The position numbers and the translations under genes are program-made. 64,000 nt of DNA, taken from assembly GCF_000165425.1 (NCBI RefSeq), contig NW_001799466.1:124001-188000 (forward strand). The letters are read 5' to 3'. The notes under the pieces were generated by a model. The model was not told the origin of the DNA. It ran no database searches and worked only from the letters and a program-made list of their open reading frames with translations. The DNA comes from Paramecium tetraurelia. Its lineage: Eukaryota > Ciliophora > Oligohymenophorea > Peniculida > Parameciidae. Of the stretch, positions 60,601-64,000 are shown in pieces. Positions within the stretch are counted from its first letter, which is position 1. Each line of letters opens with the position of its first letter.

Positions 60601-62213
60601 ATGAAAGCATAACATCTTATGTTCGTTTGCCTTCTCATTATGTTTGCATCTGCATAACTCACAGTAAATATATGAATATATAATCAGCCTATTAAAACTG
60701 AAGAAGAAATCAAGATCGATTTAAGTTCGGATGACAAATTGGAAATTAAAGGAAGAGATGATATCAAGCCAAATAAAATATTCAATAAATTATATGAGGT
60801 TGATTAAGAAGCATATGATCACATGAAAAATTCATTCAAGAATGTAGTGCATCTTGTATTTGAAAAGTAATATACTTGAATTCTATATTGTAGAGAGGAA
60901 GAGGAATCATAAGTAAAACTACTTAACTCAGTTATTGAAAATGTTAATTTTACTAAAGTGGATGTGATATTCGTTAAAAGCCCTGCTGGATTAATTGAAT
61001 CAGATAAAGGAATTCTTGTCAAGAACTTTGATAATTTCTATTGGATTCGCAATTATGAGAATCTCCAAGCTTAGATCTTTGGTAATCCAATTATTCTATC
61101 CTAGACATAATTAATCCTAAAATTGAATTCTTGTAAACAGAAGAAGATGTCGACAAATATTTCAGCCTAAACAATTTGAATTCATTAGTCCTTCTGCCTG
61201 ATAATTACTCATTCAGAGACTAAATTATTGAGGATCTTGAAGCATTAATTAGAAATGGAGATCTAAAAGAAGCCAGAATCCATGGGTTGAAAGGCTACAA
61301 TTAGAATTATAAGAATTTTACAGCTCCCACCTTAATATTGCACAAGGGAAATGGCAAATTTGAATAATATGAATATAATCTGACTTACACTGACTAAATT
61401 TTGGATTTCTTTTATTTAGAGAGCTTAGATTTAGTAAATAGATTGGATGAAGACAATTATGCAAGGGTATTTGGAGGACCAATTCAAACTCAAGTTCATC
61501 TATTGATTAAGGGCATTTTTAGACAAGATTTATTTAATGCTTACTATTGGGCTGCTTAAAATAACAAAGTGAATGATTTAAAATATCATCGTTTGATCTT
61601 TACTTATTCCACATTTGAAGAGAATCCAAGCTTATGGTCCTTATTTGATTTTGATGAATCTACAAAGACTCCTCAACTTGTCATTACAGAAACCAACTTT
61701 AGAAAATATCAATTACAAAAATATATTTGCCAGTCTGAAACTCTAAATCAAGAAACCATTTAATAATTTATTGATGACTTTAGAAATAAGAACCTTACAG
61801 AATTTTACAAATCAGAACCTGCTCCTGTATACACAGAAAATTAAGACATTTATAAAATTGTAGGATCAACATTTTCATAAGAGGTTCTCAATAAAGGAAA
61901 GAATGTGTTACTATTGTTTTGGGATTCAAAAAACAAAGATTTGTTCGACGATTATTTCCAACTTCTGAATGACTTTTCATTAATTTAAAATAAGGAAAAG
62001 ATTAAAATTGGTCACATTGATCTTGCAAATAATGAACATCCTAAAATCACTGTGGATTCTGTTCCAAAATTAGTGTTGTACTTAGCTGCTGATAAAAAGG
62101 CACCAAAAGAATATTTAAAGAGCTCAAACCTAGTTATTCCTGAACTTAAAGCTTGGTTGGATTATTATATTGGAGATGGTATTGCATATAAAAAAGAAAA
62201 AACTGATTTATGA
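60601..62213 (+). CDS. PDI-like ER protein lacking redox cysteines
   Basis: The 512-aa product has a signal peptide (MKAQHLMFVCLLIMFASA) and a multi-thioredoxin layout of normal PDI length. The a-type domains are degenerate. The N-terminal one has VHLVFEKQYT-type strands with no CxxC. The C-terminal one reads VLLLFWDSKNKDLFDDYFQL where a PDI has FYAPWCGHC. The cis-Pro of the thioredoxin fold is kept (ITVDSVPKLVLYLA). Middle b domains are FFSLNNLNSLVLLPDNY-like. No KDEL-type signal is seen at the C-terminus (KKEKTDL). Introns of 24, 27 and 23 nt restore frame. Likely a non-catalytic chaperone or scaffold member. Confidence 0.8.
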
Positions 62214-62369
62214 TTATCTCTTGTGTTTATAAAATATTATGTAATTTATGTTGAAAAAAAAAAATACTCTTAATGAAAATTTAAGAAATTAAAAAGATCC
62301 TAAGGTTTGGAAATCATATGCTGATTTTGCAAATAATTTTAATAGAAATATATATTTAACTTGTAAAAT

Positions 62370-63890
62370 TCATCCTTCAGTATTTATTCTTCTTATTCTT
62401 TTTTTCAAATTTTAAGGAATTCTTTAGGCCTGACTAAAAGTAAATTATTGCAAGTTATTGTCAAGAAAAGGGGTGATTTAATCAAATTCAGTCAAAGCTA
62501 TGTTATTTTTAGATAGATCTGTTTCTAATTAAATATTCTTTTTCGCACTAGCACTTCTATTTTTTTATTTTAGTTGAATTGGAAGTTTTGAATTATTTAT
62601 TATCAATTATGTTAATTCATCTTTTGGAGTCTATTATTAAACAGACTTCTTCATATACCCAAAATCAAATTTTGTTTTTTTTGGAGAGTCATGAAATGAA
62701 TTTGAATCATTATTTGCTTTTTTAGTCGATAATGAATTCTTGATACATATTTGATTTAGATTATCTGGTTTTTCAATTTAGATTTTTAAATTTTCTGTTT
62801 TTGCACTCTCATAATTTAATCTCAATTATTCAGTTTATTAATTCAGAATAAATACTGTTTACCTTGCATTTGATAATTCTTTCTAGACTTCCTCATTTTA
62901 CAGTTTGAATCTTTTTAAATCTTGAACTTCCCTTCGATATTTAAAGAGATATCCTTTTTATGATCCTATTCTTTGTTCTGATTATTGTAAATCAACTAGT
63001 CTTTGAAAATGAGTTGATTTCCAATACTTAACTTGATCATTAAGGTCAAAGTTTTTTTAGTTTTATATTTCATAAAGATCCTTATACTTGTCGACTTAGC
63101 TTGATAATTAATTGGTTAATTCAATTAAATCTTTATTTGCTTTAATAATATTTATTTCTTATAATTTTAATTAGTTTATTTCTTTTTCATAATTTGATTT
63201 AACTTCTTCAAAGGATTATTACAATTTAACATACTTTTTATTTAGTTCCTCTAAATTCAGTTTAAGATCACTATTAATTTTAATCTAGTTTTGTAGACTT
63301 TCTTTTAAGTGATTGTTTTCCTTTTCTAAATTATTAATAGTTTCTTCAAGCTTTTTATTCAATTGTATAAATGTAGTCTATGATGTATAATGAGTTCTTA
63401 GTTTAATAATTTCTTATTCTTAAATTTGTATGGTTTACTCCGAACTCTTAAGTCTTTATTCCTTATCATGTAAGATACCCTTGGAATTCTTACACTCCAG
63501 CCATAATTTCAGATACTCCTATTTATATACATTACCTAATTGACTGGAGATATTGTCTAATATTTCTTTGAAAAGTCTTTTGAATCTTTGATTCACATTT
63601 TGAATTTCAACAAAATTTGCAGATCTAACAGCTTCAATTACTTTTTCGTGACTAATAACCTATGCCTTAACTCAAGTGATATATTAAACCATACATTCAA
63701 CCATCTCTTTAGCTCCTTTTTATGAACTGGTTCTTTCACATTCTTACAAACAATCCTGTGTCAACACTTGGAATTGTGAATTATATTTATCGATATTGAA
63801 CACTAATTAAGTCTTATTATTTATATCCTTATCTATGATTTTTTTGATATTTTGGTCGTCTTAATTAAAGTCCAATAAAGTGTTTTACAT
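62370..63890 (-). CDS. Coiled-coil protein
   Basis: The 498-aa product has one 24-nt intron near the 5' end (about 63690). The N-terminus is polar (DFNQDDQNIKKIIDKDINNK), the middle 300 residues are strongly coiled coil (FIQLNKKLEETINNLEKENN, ICEADLIELTNQLSSQ-type heptads), and the C-terminus is Ser/Lys-rich (DSPKKTKFDFGYMKKS, RSASAKKNIQ). No catalytic domain. Structural or scaffold role presumed; cytoskeletal placement is inference. The divergent partial gene starts 17 bp away on the other strand. Confidence 0.8.
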
Positions 63891-63907
63891 TATTAATATT
63901 TATAAGA

Positions 63908-64000
63908 ATGAATTTTGATTATAAGAATACTTTTTTAAGAAACACTCCATATAAAATTGAACCAGCCAGACCTAAGCCTTTGTTATCATCAGCAAGAAAT
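63908..64000 (+). CDS. Start of a gene cut by the window end
   Basis: ATG 63908 opens an uninterrupted 31-codon frame to the window edge (MNFDYKNTFLRNTPYKIEPA, then Arg/Pro/Lys/Ser-rich). It starts 17 bp from the start of the coiled-coil gene on the opposite strand. Too short to identify. Confidence 0.5.
   Translation, partial: MNFDYKNTFLRNTPYKIEPARPKPLLSSARN

Overview
The window is a stretch of somatic (macronuclear-type) ciliate DNA, most likely Paramecium or a close relative. Four things show this directly. (1) In every recognisable gene UAA and UAG fall at sense positions, where family alignments accept Gln, and only UGA ends proteins. (2) Coding exons are split by very short GT...AG introns of about 19-34 nt; removing them restores frame in more than 20 genes. 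(3) The DNA is strongly AT-rich. (4) Genes lie tens of bases apart. Gene models here were built by hand-translating with UAA/UAG=Gln. For most of them the spliced length was checked to be a multiple of three.

Layout. 1-9.5 kb: Rab GTPase, proteasome ATPase RPT6, PARP with a WGR domain, a mitotic-type cyclin, SEC61 gamma, and a double-PHD (JADE/BRPF-like) protein. 9.5-11.1 kb: AT-rich DNA with an unresolved gene fragment. 11.3-20.1 kb: EF-hand coiled-coil protein, importin-alpha-like ARM protein, membrane RING-H2 ligase, succinate dehydrogenase iron-sulfur subunit, TIM16/PAM16, RBR ubiquitin ligase, and cap-binding protein CBP20. 21-33 kb: an accessory-looking stretch rich in zinc-finger/ubiquitin-ligase-like genes (two related zinc-module genes, a HECT ligase, a RING/IBR protein, an IBR-like gene) with a Myb-type protein, an ankyrin protein, a tiny membrane protein and several broken or unresolved coding stretches. 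33-46 kb: a 1,243-aa EF-hand coiled-coil protein, a TLDc protein, small unknown proteins and a very large PAS/multi-membrane protein. 46-64 kb: fibrillarin, a SKI8-like WD40 protein, a decayed Kelch-like gene, an OXR1-type LysM-TLDc protein, a type I membrane protein, a DNAJC25-like J protein, a syntaxin, a TPR protein, a PDI-like protein without redox cysteines, a coiled-coil protein, and the start of another gene.

Together these are ordinary eukaryotic housekeeping functions: protein turnover, secretion, mitochondria, RNA processing and cell cycle. The unusual part is the 15.5-33 kb concentration of E3-ligase-like genes, several with an N-terminal Met-Gly that could be myristoylated, interleaved with gene remnants. 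I found no prokaryotic operon, CRISPR array, convincing transposon, rRNA or tRNA gene.
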